From a virus: DNA of 34,770 bases. The stretch covers positions 1 to 34,770 of IMG/VR virus record IMGVR_UViG_3300044799_000718. One strand, given 5' to 3'. The position numbers and the translations under genes are program-made. The notes beneath the pieces were generated by a model that was given only the letters and a program-made list of their open reading frames with translations, did no database searches and was not told where the DNA came from. Below are positions 14,144 to 21,609 of the stretch, piece by piece. Positions within the stretch are counted from its first letter, which is position 1, and each line of letters starts with the position of its first letter.

Positions 14144-14665
14144 TTACTGGATGGTGTCCCACTTAATATCGTAGACGAACTCGTCTGTCGACTGGATCTT
14201 GATTCCCACGGCAGCCAGCTTCGAGTCGGTGATTTCCTTGGCCGCAACGTCCGCGAGGATTTTCTCTTTGTCTACCTCGAAGGCCTGGCGGAGATAGCGA
14301 ACGCCGAACCTCACGCGCTTCAGCAATTCGAGCACGGTCTCCCAGTTGTACTTTCGGTTGAGTAGTGCGACCTTCGGAGGCGAGGTTCTGAATCCCACTG
14401 TACCGTGCACCAGATCGCGTGCGCGCGGTTTCTCGAACTCGTCCTTGTGCTCGTTGCAGAAAAGCTCAATGTCAGTCTCAAGAGCTAGTTTGCGCTTTCG
14501 TGCATCGGCAGTAGCGTCGTCCGATAGTTGTCGGATCGTTTGAATCCTCTCGTTGAGCTTTGCCTCTTCCTTTTGCAGGAAAGCGGCCTCCTTGCCGAGA
14601 TCCAGGAGAGCCGCGTCGACTTCCTCGAAGTTTCGAAGCGTCGTCGTTTGAATCTTCTTTGCCAT
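14144..14665 (-). CDS. gam: Gam-like host-nuclease inhibitor
   Basis: Binds linear double-stranded DNA ends and shields them from host exonucleases; related to eukaryotic and bacterial Ku. The 173-residue length from ATG 14665 (MAKKIQTTTLRNFEEV, with AGAGG upstream) fits Mu Gam (about 174). Two long helices (residues 15-75) are followed by the family's beta core with HGTVGFRTSPPKVALLNRK and a C-terminal IKIQSTDEFVYDIK. The extra 30 codons upstream to 14755 come from a dispersed-repeat region and are not expected to be translated. It sits two genes downstream of GemA, as in Mu relatives. Confidence 0.9.
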   Translation of the reverse strand: MAKKIQTTTLRNFEEVDAALLDLGKEAAFLQKEEAKLNERIQTIRQLSDDATADARKRKLALETDIELFCNEHKDEFEKPRARDLVHGTVGFRTSPPKVALLNRKYNWETVLELLKRVRFGVRYLRQAFEVDKEKILADVAAKEITDSKLAAVGIKIQSTDEFVYDIKWDTIQ

Positions 14666-14790
14666 AAAGACCTCTTTTGATGTGAAGTTGGTCAACAGTG
14701 AATCGTGAATAGTAAACCGTTGCTTTGATCCCTCGTCCCGGCGCAGAGCTCCCACGGACTACGCCGGGATCGTCTCTATTCGGAGGCGCC

Positions 14791-15180
14791 CTATGCGGGC
14801 TGAGGCGGCTTGCGAGGGGTTGATGCTCCATGAATCACTCTGAAATAGCAAACGCCTTCTGTGGCAGCAAGACGAGAGTCTGCCTGTTCTCGCCAGATAC
14901 GCAGTCGCTCATTTGCGATGAGGGTCTGATCATGGATAAGTTTGTGGATGTCACCGCCTTGACGCTTTGTCCTCACCAAGTTTTTGTAGGTGAGCTCATA
15001 GAGTTTATCGAGCGCGTCGGTTGTCGTCAGCCCCGGATAGCATACCTGTGCGAGTCTGATGAGCTCGCGGGTTCTAACTTCATCCCTCCTCCTTGCTTTG
15101 CGGGCCAGCAGCTGCACGGCCGCACGCGCAAAGAGCAAGGCGGCAATAATGTAGATAATCACGAAGACGATGCCCGTCAT
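14791..15180 (-). CDS. Membrane-anchored protein between GemA and Gam
   Basis: The ATG overlaps the stop of GemA (ATGA type). The 129-residue product has one N-terminal membrane segment (IVFVIIYIIAALLFARAAVQLL) followed by a basic cytoplasmic region (ARKARRRDEVRTREL) and a helical tail. No family is recognised; a single-span membrane protein in the early operon could act in exclusion or host takeover. The 125-bp gap downstream holds an imperfect inverted repeat (TCCCGGCG at 14736 and CGCCGGGA at 14762) and a repeat-like segment, with no other gene seen. Confidence 0.55.
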   Translation of the reverse strand: MTGIVFVIIYIIAALLFARAAVQLLARKARRRDEVRTRELIRLAQVCYPGLTTTDALDKLYELTYKNLVRTKRQGGDIHKLIHDQTLIANERLRIWREQADSRLAATEGVCYFRVIHGASTPRKPPQPA

Positions 15181-15692
15181 GCTGCACTCCTTTCTCCCGT
15201 TGGGGTGCTGGATTCATCTTTCTGTCTTTCAAGTTTTGTGTGTCGATGATACCCGTCGGACTGATCCGGTGAGAGCTTGAGCAGCCCCTTGGCGATGCGA
15301 TCATCGATGATGCGGATGAGGCCAATGATCACCTTGCTTAGCTCGCCGGCATTGCAGTCTTTCGTCGATCTCTTGCCTGTCTGATGGAGACAGAATCTCG
15401 CAGTGTCTTTCCAGGTCCAGCCGAGATAGTCCATGAGCCGGGCGATGAATTTCTGCTGGCGCTGGTTTTTCAGGGTCACCGAAGTTGCGCCAATTGCACC
15501 CCCGGACACCATCCTCTCCAGCGCCAGCAGGACCAGGTTCGCATTCTCGTCGTTACAACGCGTGAGATGACCTTCGCTTTGCTCGTCAATCGATGAGACA
15601 ATCATCCGATACGTCTCTTCGTCAAGTTTCAGCCGGCCGAAGGCCAGAGCTCCGACGCGTTGATTCAACTTTTTGCGCTCTTGGCGGTCCAT
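15177..15692 (-). CDS. gemA: GemA / Mu gp16-like regulatory protein (DUF1018)
   Basis: The 171-residue protein has the DUF1018 plan: an N-terminal segment with LKLDEETYRMIVSSI, and a C-terminal segment with QRQQKFIARLMDYLGWTWKD followed by GKRSTKDCNAGELSKVIIGL. In Mu, GemA is an early protein that alters host gene expression and DNA supercoiling; its exact activity is not settled. The gene lies between MuA/MuB and Gam, as in other Mu-like phages. The start is ATG 15692, five bases from the preceding stop. Confidence 0.82.
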   Translation of the reverse strand: MDRQERKKLNQRVGALAFGRLKLDEETYRMIVSSIDEQSEGHLTRCNDENANLVLLALERMVSGGAIGATSVTLKNQRQQKFIARLMDYLGWTWKDTARFCLHQTGKRSTKDCNAGELSKVIIGLIRIIDDRIAKGLLKLSPDQSDGYHRHTKLERQKDESSTPTGERSAA

Positions 15693-15697
15693 CGGCC

Positions 15698-16102
15698 CTA
15701 TCCGTTCGCCTTGATGTAAGCCGCGAGCTTGCGAAGCGTCAGGTTGGCTGCTTCCAGGTGCGCCTGATGGAGATCAATGAGCTCCTCTTTTGTGAAGACG
15801 ATCGAGCCGGCTAACTTCGTCGGCACTGGATCGGCGGAACCGGCTGGCGGCTGGTGGAGAACAGGACCGCCTTTCCTCGTCGGCAGGATGGTCGTTGCTT
15901 TGCCGAAGTTGAAGGCACTTTCGTCGATCGTGTGGCGTGCGATTTTTTCCTGGCGCTTTCCTTCGCAGCCCTCATTGAAAATGACGGAAGAGATTTTTCC
16001 CTTCTGGACGACACGGAATTTCACAACCGAGAGCGTCGTTTCCTTCTTCCGGTCGGTGAGCATCTTGCCGTCCCGGCTGATGTAGAATCTTTTTTCGTCC
16101 AT
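15698..16102 (-). CDS. Unknown early protein with C-terminal helix
   Basis: A 134-residue protein with GGGAGAGG five bases before ATG 16102. The N-terminal half is beta-rich and basic (RFYISRDGKMLTDRKKET, TLSVVKFRVVQKG), a proline-rich linker follows, and the C-terminus is helical (TKEELIDLHQAHLEAANLTL). No family is recognised. The 64-bp gap upstream contains GTGAACCTTCAC at 16123-16134, a perfect inverted repeat that could be an operator. Confidence 0.58.
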   Translation of the reverse strand: MDEKRFYISRDGKMLTDRKKETTLSVVKFRVVQKGKISSVIFNEGCEGKRQEKIARHTIDESAFNFGKATTILPTRKGGPVLHQPPAGSADPVPTKLAGSIVFTKEELIDLHQAHLEAANLTLRKLAAYIKANG

Positions 16103-16166
16103 GTCTACCTCTCCCTAATAGTGTGAACCTTCACTTGACTCTGTTATTTACTTGATGAGACCGTTT

Positions 16167-16673
16167 CTACCCAAGGGATACCCTCTCTCTGAGCCGATCG
16201 TGCAAATTGGCCAACATGAATATCATGTGCCCCACGAAGGATCGTGATATGTACCGAAAACGATTGTAACGCATTCCAGATTTGCAGAGCGCCCTGCTCA
16301 AAGAGCCGAAACGCTTCTTGAATGTCGTTAAGGAGGGCAAACCGCCTCCGCCCGAAATAATCATGTCGTTTGCGGTTGGTATGTATCCAAGTCTCTGTGC
16401 GAACGCACGCAGAGCCGCGAGCAATTCTCCTTCTGTGTACTTGTTGGGTCCTGTGTACGCTCCGTCTCTGAGCGGTTGAAGTCCCGCCGCGAGAATTGCC
16501 TTGTTCCAAGATCCGAAGCGAACTAGATATGTGGTTGTAGAGGGGATTCCGTTCTTCCCTGCATTTCTGGCGGCGGGAGTCTTACCATGTCTCAAAGAGA
16601 ATTCTCGCAACAATTCGAGCAATCGCTTGTCGCTGAAGTGAGCCATCTCACACCTTCTCGATCCCCTTCTCAT
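16167..16673 (-). CDS. HNH-associated-repeat protein (two repeats), unit B
   Basis: Homologue of the protein at 11975-12457. It has two repeats (LLELLREFSLRHGKTPAARN ending LVRFGSWNKAILAAGLQP; LLAALRAFAQRLGYIPTAND ending KRFGSLSRALCKSG) and a basic amphipathic C-terminus. ATG 16673 overlaps the stop of the 75-residue gene as TGATG; a second ATG at 16646 (MAHFSDKRLL) has its own AGGTG and may be the real start. No nuclease motif is present. Together with leader B and the small gene it forms a unit duplicated as unit A. Confidence 0.72.
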   Translation of the reverse strand: MRRGSRRCEMAHFSDKRLLELLREFSLRHGKTPAARNAGKNGIPSTTTYLVRFGSWNKAILAAGLQPLRDGAYTGPNKYTEGELLAALRAFAQRLGYIPTANDMIISGGGGLPSLTTFKKRFGSLSRALCKSGMRYNRFRYISRSFVGHMIFMLANLHDRLRERVSLG

Positions 16674-16900
16674 CACACACCTCTCTTTCTTCGCAGCACT
16701 TGTTCCGCTTCGAGGAGTTCGTGACTCGCTCTTTCCAGCCAGGTCAACGCGTTCGCGCAGAGTTGCTGCTGGTTGCAGAGCCACACCGGATGAAACCCGA
16801 TAGCGACAGAGAGTGAAAGATCTTTGAGGGTTGACTGCAAGAAGTAGAGATTGGTTCTTGTGCGCACCAGGCTGGCACGCACGGATCTTGGATTAGGCAT
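16673..16900 (-). CDS. 75-residue helical protein under leader B
   Basis: Paralogue of the 76-residue protein at 12469-12699, conserved from the start (MPNPRSVRASLV) to the basic end (RRKRGV), with the core ALTWLERASHELLEAEQ nearly identical. ATG 16900 is preceded by AGGAGG. The ribosome-binding site lies in a segment complementary to an upstream loop of the leader. It is the first gene after MuB and is likely the start of the middle operon that contains GemA and Gam. Function unknown. Confidence 0.75.
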   Translation of the reverse strand: MPNPRSVRASLVRTRTNLYFLQSTLKDLSLSVAIGFHPVWLCNQQQLCANALTWLERASHELLEAEQVLRRKRGV

Positions 16901-17063
16901 AAAGCCTCCTACGTAAGTTTTTGGACTGGAAACAAGAAGGCGCCCGCGCGTCCAAGAGCCACGTAGGTAGCTCCGACCCGGTTGAGTACGGGTCACGCAG
17001 GCGCCATAAAATGAAGACGCCGCACTAACGGGGCGGTAATTGCCGCCTACGCAATTCTTGGAC
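16901..17063 (-). ncRNA. Structured cis-regulatory leader RNA, copy B
   Basis: Same plan as copy A. GTCCAAGA at the predicted 5' end (17063-17056) pairs with TCTTGGAC (16957-16950), and another GTCCAA lies at 16926-16921. GGCGG-CAATTA-CCGCC competes with CCGC-CCCGTTAGT-GCGG. Further stems are GACCCG/CGGGTC, GAGCTAC/GTGGCTC and the terminator-like GGCGCCTGCGT/ACGCGCGGGCGCC. CCTACGT (in 16967-16961) pairs with ACGTAGG next to the ribosome-binding site (16914-16905). Relative to copy A, base pairs are exchanged on both sides of several stems, the mark of selection on RNA structure. Confidence 0.72.
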
Positions 17064-17069
17064 GGCGGC

Positions 17070-17098
17070 AATGTAAGCAAGAGCAGTATGAATGTCAA
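17070..17098 (-). promoter_or_regulatory. Promoter of leader B
   Basis: Minus strand: TTGACA (17098-17093), 17 bases, TACATT (17075-17070). The -10 box is followed by the same GCCGC as in copy A. It begins nine bases after the MuB stop, so the middle operon can be transcribed independently of A-B. Confidence 0.7.
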
Positions 17099-17106
17099 GT
17101 CGTGCA

Positions 17107-18057
17107 TCAGTCGACCAACCATGCAAAACCGCCCTCAAGGCAGTCCGAATCGATCTTTCGCTTTCCGCGAAGCTGTTGTTCATCGTACGCTCTCGCCATC
17201 AGGGCAACGAGGCTCGCGACACCAAATCGCTTCACACTCCAATTCCAGGCTTCTTTTAATTCGTCCCGCTCCAGGGAGTTGGGCCACATCTCAGCTATGC
17301 GTCGTGCTTCCTCGAAAGAGATGTCACCGACGGAACGCTTGATGCGGATTCGACGACGCAGGTAGCCGAGCATTGGATCCTGGAGGACCTTGCTCAGTTT
17401 CTCAGTGCCGATGAGAACGATAGCGCATCGTTCTGCAGCCTCCCCACCATGAACATCCTTCAGAATAGCGAGAGTGCGGGGCTTCAGATTATCTGCCTCA
17501 TCTACAACCAACAGCCGGGGACGGCGTTGAAGGCTGCGGATAATTGAAAAGAGTTTATCGTCTTGCGAACCTATCATCGACCCCTCGATGTTGAGTGCCT
17601 CTGCGATGCGGTGCAAGAGAGAGGTGGGCGAGGTGGTGGAGAGCAACTCCACGTAGGCAGCGTACTCTGAATTCAATGCGACAAACCGTCCAGCCGCCTT
17701 TGATTTACCACAGCCGAAATGACCGACGATCTGACCGATCTCTTTACGTTTCCAGCAGAGCAACATTGTTCCGTGGATCTCTTTAACGACAGAGGTCTCG
17801 ATGATTGCATACTTCGCGATGTAACTGCGATAGAACCTCGCCAGAGCGTCATCGAGTTTCTCGGTGTCGCCTTCGTAGGTGCCAGAGAGAGCTTGCGAGA
17901 TTGTCGGGGCAGCGAAACTGGTGAACTTCGCGATCTCGCGGAGTTTAATCTCACCGTTTTCCAGAAGTCCTTTGATCGTACTCCGGACCTGGTCAGGTTT
18001 GTCGCTAGAGAATTTCGCTCGCTCGACGAGATCGAGTCGGCTTGTGGCGCCCGTCAT
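17107..18057 (-). CDS. muB: MuB-like AAA ATPase, transposition target activator
   Basis: Binds target DNA as ATP-dependent filaments and stimulates the transposase, giving target choice and immunity. The 316-residue protein has an N-terminal HTH (LREIAKFTSFAAPTISQALSG), Walker A GHFGCGKS at residues 112-119 and Walker B RLLVVDEAD with Asp 186 and Glu 187. It lies 10 bases downstream of the transposase gene, the usual A-B order. The start is ATG 18057. The C-terminal region is helical, as in Mu B. Confidence 0.92.
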   Translation of the reverse strand: MTGATSRLDLVERAKFSSDKPDQVRSTIKGLLENGEIKLREIAKFTSFAAPTISQALSGTYEGDTEKLDDALARFYRSYIAKYAIIETSVVKEIHGTMLLCWKRKEIGQIVGHFGCGKSKAAGRFVALNSEYAAYVELLSTTSPTSLLHRIAEALNIEGSMIGSQDDKLFSIIRSLQRRPRLLVVDEADNLKPRTLAILKDVHGGEAAERCAIVLIGTEKLSKVLQDPMLGYLRRRIRIKRSVGDISFEEARRIAEMWPNSLERDELKEAWNWSVKRFGVASLVALMARAYDEQQLRGKRKIDSDCLEGGFAWLVD

Positions 18058-18067
18058 AACAATCCTC

Positions 18068-20029
18068 CTATCGAATTCTATCGTTTACCAATGCGCTACT
18101 GATGGACATTACCTTCGCTCGCTTCTTTGCTTTCGTCTCGATCTCGACCGCTTCCTTCTCGGCCTCGATCTTCCGTTCGTTTTCTTTTGCCTGCTGCTCC
18201 ACGCCGGTGAGGAACGTGACCGGAGTTGAGTTTTTCATCGTCAGTTCTTTTCCAACCGGCGTCATGTTGAGCAGCTCACCCTCGAGTAACATCACCTTTG
18301 CATCCGTGTCCGAGAGTCCCCGACGATGTTCTTTCAATTGCACCTGCAATCCTTTCTCCGCGCGCTTCCGGTCCCGGAGTATCTTCAGCCAGCTGCGTTC
18401 GTCCTGACCGATCATCTCTTTATTGGAGGCGACCGCCGCAAACTTCCCGCCGACATAAATCGAAATGAATCCGAGATCTCGAGGATCGAAGTACACATCG
18501 GCCATCTGCTCGTTGAATGCAAGCAGCGAGTCGCTGTAGTATTCTCTACCAAAGAGTGTTACCTGGCAACGACGGATCCTCCGTCCTTGCTTCTTCATCA
18601 TCAGGAAGTCAAGGACGCGCAGATCGATCGTGCGCTGTTGCGTTTGATTGGTCAGATAGCATTGCAGAGGACTCTGTCCAGCGAGGTTTCGATGGATGCG
18701 GTTGTTGTACGTGTTGATCGCTACCATCACCAGGGCGTCGAACTGATCGACTGGCAGAATTCTTCCCGCCTTCAAATCCTCGGCGAGAGAATCCGGTTTG
18801 TTCCGATACTGGTTGCCTTTGTACCCCGGAAGGTATTTGAGCATCGTTTGAATCGTGCGATGCCATCGTTCGATTTGCGCTTTCGACTGTGCGTGGTAGC
18901 GGAGCGTGTAATGCAGGCGAGTCATTCGCTGAACGCTCAGTCGTGCGGCATCGTCAAAGTCGATTTTCCCGAACACGCGCCGCGTGTATTTGCTGCGATA
19001 GTCCTTACCGTTGTCGATCATCACCGTCTCGGGCACGTTGCTCATCGTCACGGGCTCGAACTTCTCGCCGGTGAATGCCTTGATCTGTGAGCCAAGAACG
19101 CCGTTGCGGAATGCGAGCGAGATTGTGTGCGATGAAGGTTGCCAGTCCAGATGCGTTCCGACAATGAGTCCCGTACGGAAGTCTATGAACGATGTGATCC
19201 ATCTTCGGTCGAGCTCGCCGCGTTCATTGAGCACCATGAAGTCGAGCTCAGTATGGTCACCGATCCACAGCTCGCCTGGGTGATACTGTGTCACGTCGCG
19301 CGTGACGTAAGGTTCCTGCATCGTCTCCCAATCATGCTTCCTTGAGCGTCCCCTCCGGACTGCGACGTATTCCTGGCGCCATTTGCGCAAGAACCTGATC
19401 ACGCTCGCTTCACTCGGCAAGTCCTCGAGGCTTGCCGGCGAGAGTCCCTCGCGTGTCTCGACGAAGACCTGTTTCTTCAGGCAGCGAGCCTTGATTGCGC
19501 GATAGCAACTCGTGGCATTCACGCCTTCGCGCGGGTAGAGTGATTTCAGAAACTCTTCAACAGAGATCTGCTCGCCCGTTGCCGGCACAACGACACTCAG
19601 CCGTTTTGCGCTTCGTAACGAGTTCCTGTCGGAGCGGTCGTCTCGCGTTAGAACAAATTCCAGTGCTTGCTTGATTTGCGGATGAGCCGCGATGAGCGCC
19701 AGAGGTGCGCGTGAAGGGAGTTTGAAGAGCTTTCGAAGTTCAGATTTGTAGCGCCTTTGTTGGCCAGGTGAGATGTCGAAAAGTTCGTCGATGCTGCGCT
19801 CGGCCTCGGAGATCTCAGCGGCGTTGAACGATGCCAGCAGGGCATCACACTTTCGTAACAGCTCTTCGGTGACACGATCGTGAGGGACTGATGGCAGTGA
19901 GACGTCTTGGTCGTGAGACGGAAGACGTGAGACGGAAGACGATTCGACGTCTGGCTTTTGGCTAACAGCTAACCCCTCGACTTCGCTCGGGACGGGTAGC
20001 TGTTGGCTGTTGGCTGATGATTCACTCAT
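18068..20029 (-). CDS. muA: MuA-like DDE transposase
   Basis: Catalyses strand cleavage and transfer in phage integration and replicative transposition. The catalytic triad is visible: Asp 258 in WIGDHTELDF, Asp 339 in MIDNGKDYRSK and Glu 387 in QSKAQIERWH, with spacing like Mu A (269, 336, 392). An N-terminal region with helical DNA-binding segments precedes the core, and a basic helical tail of about 70 residues, which in Mu contacts MuB, closes it. The first 50 residues are low-complexity and encoded by dispersed repeat-type DNA (VPSEVEG and SVSRLPSHDQDVSLPS). GGAG upstream of ATG 20029 supports the start. Confidence 0.95.
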   Translation of the reverse strand: MSESSANSQQLPVPSEVEGLAVSQKPDVESSSVSRLPSHDQDVSLPSVPHDRVTEELLRKCDALLASFNAAEISEAERSIDELFDISPGQQRRYKSELRKLFKLPSRAPLALIAAHPQIKQALEFVLTRDDRSDRNSLRSAKRLSVVVPATGEQISVEEFLKSLYPREGVNATSCYRAIKARCLKKQVFVETREGLSPASLEDLPSEASVIRFLRKWRQEYVAVRRGRSRKHDWETMQEPYVTRDVTQYHPGELWIGDHTELDFMVLNERGELDRRWITSFIDFRTGLIVGTHLDWQPSSHTISLAFRNGVLGSQIKAFTGEKFEPVTMSNVPETVMIDNGKDYRSKYTRRVFGKIDFDDAARLSVQRMTRLHYTLRYHAQSKAQIERWHRTIQTMLKYLPGYKGNQYRNKPDSLAEDLKAGRILPVDQFDALVMVAINTYNNRIHRNLAGQSPLQCYLTNQTQQRTIDLRVLDFLMMKKQGRRIRRCQVTLFGREYYSDSLLAFNEQMADVYFDPRDLGFISIYVGGKFAAVASNKEMIGQDERSWLKILRDRKRAEKGLQVQLKEHRRGLSDTDAKVMLLEGELLNMTPVGKELTMKNSTPVTFLTGVEQQAKENERKIEAEKEAVEIETKAKKRAKVMSISSALVNDRIR

Positions 20030-20363
20030 AGCAACTCTCCAGGGTTCGAAGCGGTTCAGAGAAAAGATTGAGTTGCTCCTTCTGTTGTTCTCTCCTTCGT
20101 TTCACCTCGTCTACCACATACTTCAGCAAGCGATAATCGTTCGTGATCGACATAATGATTGCGGCCTCTTCCAGTCCAAGTTTTGCAGCGTTCCCGCCGC
20201 GCCTACGAGGTTGACACATACCGCGCAGGGTGCTTGCATTCTTGTGGCCGATCTTCTCTGCAATGTAGTTCCAGGCATCGAAGGTAAAGTCATCACGGCG
20301 CAGTCGCTCCTGGATTTCCCATTCCGAGATCGTTGCATACAGGATTTTGTGCAGGTCAATCAC
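20022..20363 (-). CDS. Small early protein upstream of the transposase
   Basis: GTG 20363 is preceded by AAGGAG. The 113-residue product is helical with a basic patch (MCQPRRRGGNAAKLGLEE), and its last codons overlap the transposase start. The middle region (WNYIAEKIGHKNASTLRGM) could hold an HTH, so a DNA-binding regulator or transposition cofactor is possible, but no family is recognised. Confidence 0.58.
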   Translation of the reverse strand: MIDLHKILYATISEWEIQERLRRDDFTFDAWNYIAEKIGHKNASTLRGMCQPRRRGGNAAKLGLEEAAIIMSITNDYRLLKYVVDEVKRRREQQKEQLNLFSEPLRTLESCYE

Positions 20364-20691
20364 GCGGCACGTCTCCTTGGTTGCGAAATTCTTGCATCGT
20401 CATTCCGGTCTCACGTTTGAATATTCGAGATCCGACGTCTTCTCTGAGACCGAGCTCAAGACAGACAACTTTGCAGAGGGTGTCCCGGTCTTGCAGCATT
20501 TCCTTCATCCTGGCAACCTGAGCGCGGACGAGATAACGCTTGAGACTGAGCCTGTAGATTTTTTGGAAACGACGATTCAGTACTGCAAGCGAATAGCCCG
20601 CGTAATTCACCACCTGGCTCGCGCTCTGTACTTCGCCGAGGTTCGCATCGATATAGGAGGTCAACTGGCTTATGGGGACCGGCGTCATCAT
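20356..20691 (-). CDS. AraC-type double-HTH regulator without sensory domain
   Basis: The 111-residue protein is nearly all AraC-family DNA-binding domain. The first HTH lies around VVNYAGYSLAVLNRRFQKIY, and the second is DTLCKVVCLELGLREDVG followed by SRIFKRETGMTMQEFRNQG. It has no ligand-binding part. AraC-type regulators are not part of the Mu plan; this one may activate or repress the early, middle or late promoters. It is coupled to both neighbours (overlaps of 4 and 8 bases) in the operon with ner-like genes and the transposase. Confidence 0.75.
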   Translation of the reverse strand: MMTPVPISQLTSYIDANLGEVQSASQVVNYAGYSLAVLNRRFQKIYRLSLKRYLVRAQVARMKEMLQDRDTLCKVVCLELGLREDVGSRIFKRETGMTMQEFRNQGDVPRD

Positions 20692-20990
20692 AAATTCTTC
20701 TGAACCGTTTCTGATTGCGCATTCTTCTGCGAAGGTTTAGATTGCGTTTGAAGCTTGCGTGTGGGGTACTGCAGACCACAATTGCGGCAGGCCGGTGGCT
20801 TGCGTGGCTTTGGCTTCGGCAGCCAGCCCTGTTCAATGAAATACTGGCGGATCAAACGACGGCGGGCACGACCAATCTTGTGGAAACGACGATGGATGAA
20901 ATCGAGAACGTAAACGTGATGGATTTGCAGATGGCGGCCGATGCCCCGAATAGAGGTGTTCGAATCCTTAATTTTCTCACTCAAGACCAA
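20688..20990 (-). CDS. Small HTH protein with basic tail and one CxxC
   Basis: The best start is TTG 20990 (a longer frame to 21086 runs through a repeat-like gap). The N-terminal half looks like a phage Cro/Ner-type HTH (SIRGIGRHLQIHHVYVLDF, then GRARRRLIRQYFIEQGWLP), and the C-terminal half is basic and polar with CRNCG. Probable early DNA-binding regulator. The upstream gap (20991-21088) contains CCCTTCTTCAGGAAGGG, a palindrome of dispersed-repeat character. Confidence 0.58.
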   Translation of the reverse strand: MVLSEKIKDSNTSIRGIGRHLQIHHVYVLDFIHRRFHKIGRARRRLIRQYFIEQGWLPKPKPRKPPACRNCGLQYPTRKLQTQSKPSQKNAQSETVQKNL

Positions 20991-21088
20991 TGTATACCCC
21001 CCCCCTGGTGGGAAAAATCCACCGCCCTTTGCGGCTCGATAAACCCCCTTCCTGAAGAAGGGTCGGGATGACGCTGGCATTGCCATAT

Positions 21089-21289
21089 TCAGGCCGCCTG
21101 GCGGGAGGGTCTATAGGATCGCACGTACTTTGCTACACGCCTGAAAGCTTCCATACGTTGAAGCATGAAGGCCTTGGAGACGAGGTCCTCAGAGCATCCG
21201 AGGGCTTTGGCGATAGCCCTGTTCGTGAGCCCCTTTTTCATGGCCGTCACACGCAAATTGAAGGCTCTCTGTTGGAGTGTTCGCTTCAT
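21089..21289 (-). CDS. Ner-like small HTH regulator
   Basis: A 66-residue basic protein with an HTH (LTNRAIAKALGCSEDLVSKAF) at the expected place for Mu Ner, between the immunity region and the transposase genes. Mu Ner represses early transcription after the first minutes. The palindrome TGTCGAATGTTCGACA at 21317-21332 is close to its 5' end and is a candidate binding site. The start is ATG 21289. Confidence 0.68.
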   Translation of the reverse strand: MKRTLQQRAFNLRVTAMKKGLTNRAIAKALGCSEDLVSKAFMLQRMEAFRRVAKYVRSYRPSRQAA

Positions 21290-21609
21290 TGCCTTTCTTT
21301 CAGTTGTTCTTTAGATTGTCGAATGTTCGACAGGTGAAATCGAATGGACTGGACGATTATATCGGCGTTGGCCGTAGCGGCGACAAGCATTATGCAAACG
21401 GTGATTATGTTTATTTCATTGCGGATGGCCAAAGCGAATGCGCCCAATATCACAGTGAGCGCTCCGAAGAAACCCGCTGCGAAACGCTTTTTGTCCTTCA
21501 CGATCATGGTGATATGGGACGTCTTCGCCATTCTCTTGCTCGGTTGGATCCTCGTCACATCGGATGGCGGGGTTGCGGTTTTTGCTGCCATAGTTTTGGT
21601 GCTCATCAT
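21286..21609 (-). CDS. Alternative minus-strand gene at the head of the early operon (antisense to 21344-21670)
   Basis: The 107-residue frame starts at ATGATG with AAGAGG upstream, lies just downstream of the leftward early promoter, and ends in an ATGA overlap with the ner-like gene. It has two hydrophobic stretches (FFGALTVILGAFALAI and ITVCIMLVAATANADIIV) and a charged tail. Against it, a plus-strand frame with its own promoter and ribosome-binding site covers the same DNA. Which of the two is translated cannot be settled here. Confidence 0.35.
   Translation of the reverse strand: MMSTKTMAAKTATPPSDVTRIQPSKRMAKTSHITMIVKDKKRFAAGFFGALTVILGAFALAIRNEINIITVCIMLVAATANADIIVQSIRFHLSNIRQSKEQLKERQ
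21289..21332 (+). promoter_or_regulatory. Plus promoter with palindromic operator
   Basis: TTGCCT (21289-21294), 17 bases, TAGATT (21312-21317), followed at the start site by the inverted repeat TGTCGAA-TG-TTCGACA (21317-21332). The -10 box is the same as in the two late promoters. It would drive the small membrane protein at 21344. Confidence 0.5.

Noticed and set aside
16123-16134. Operator GTGAACCTTCAC
   Set aside because: A perfect inverted repeat but short, single and without a recognisable promoter around it; mentioned only in the neighbouring gene entry.
21317-21332. LexA (SOS) box
   Set aside because: The palindrome TGTCGAATGTTCGACA resembles some SOS boxes only loosely, and a phage operator fits the context better.
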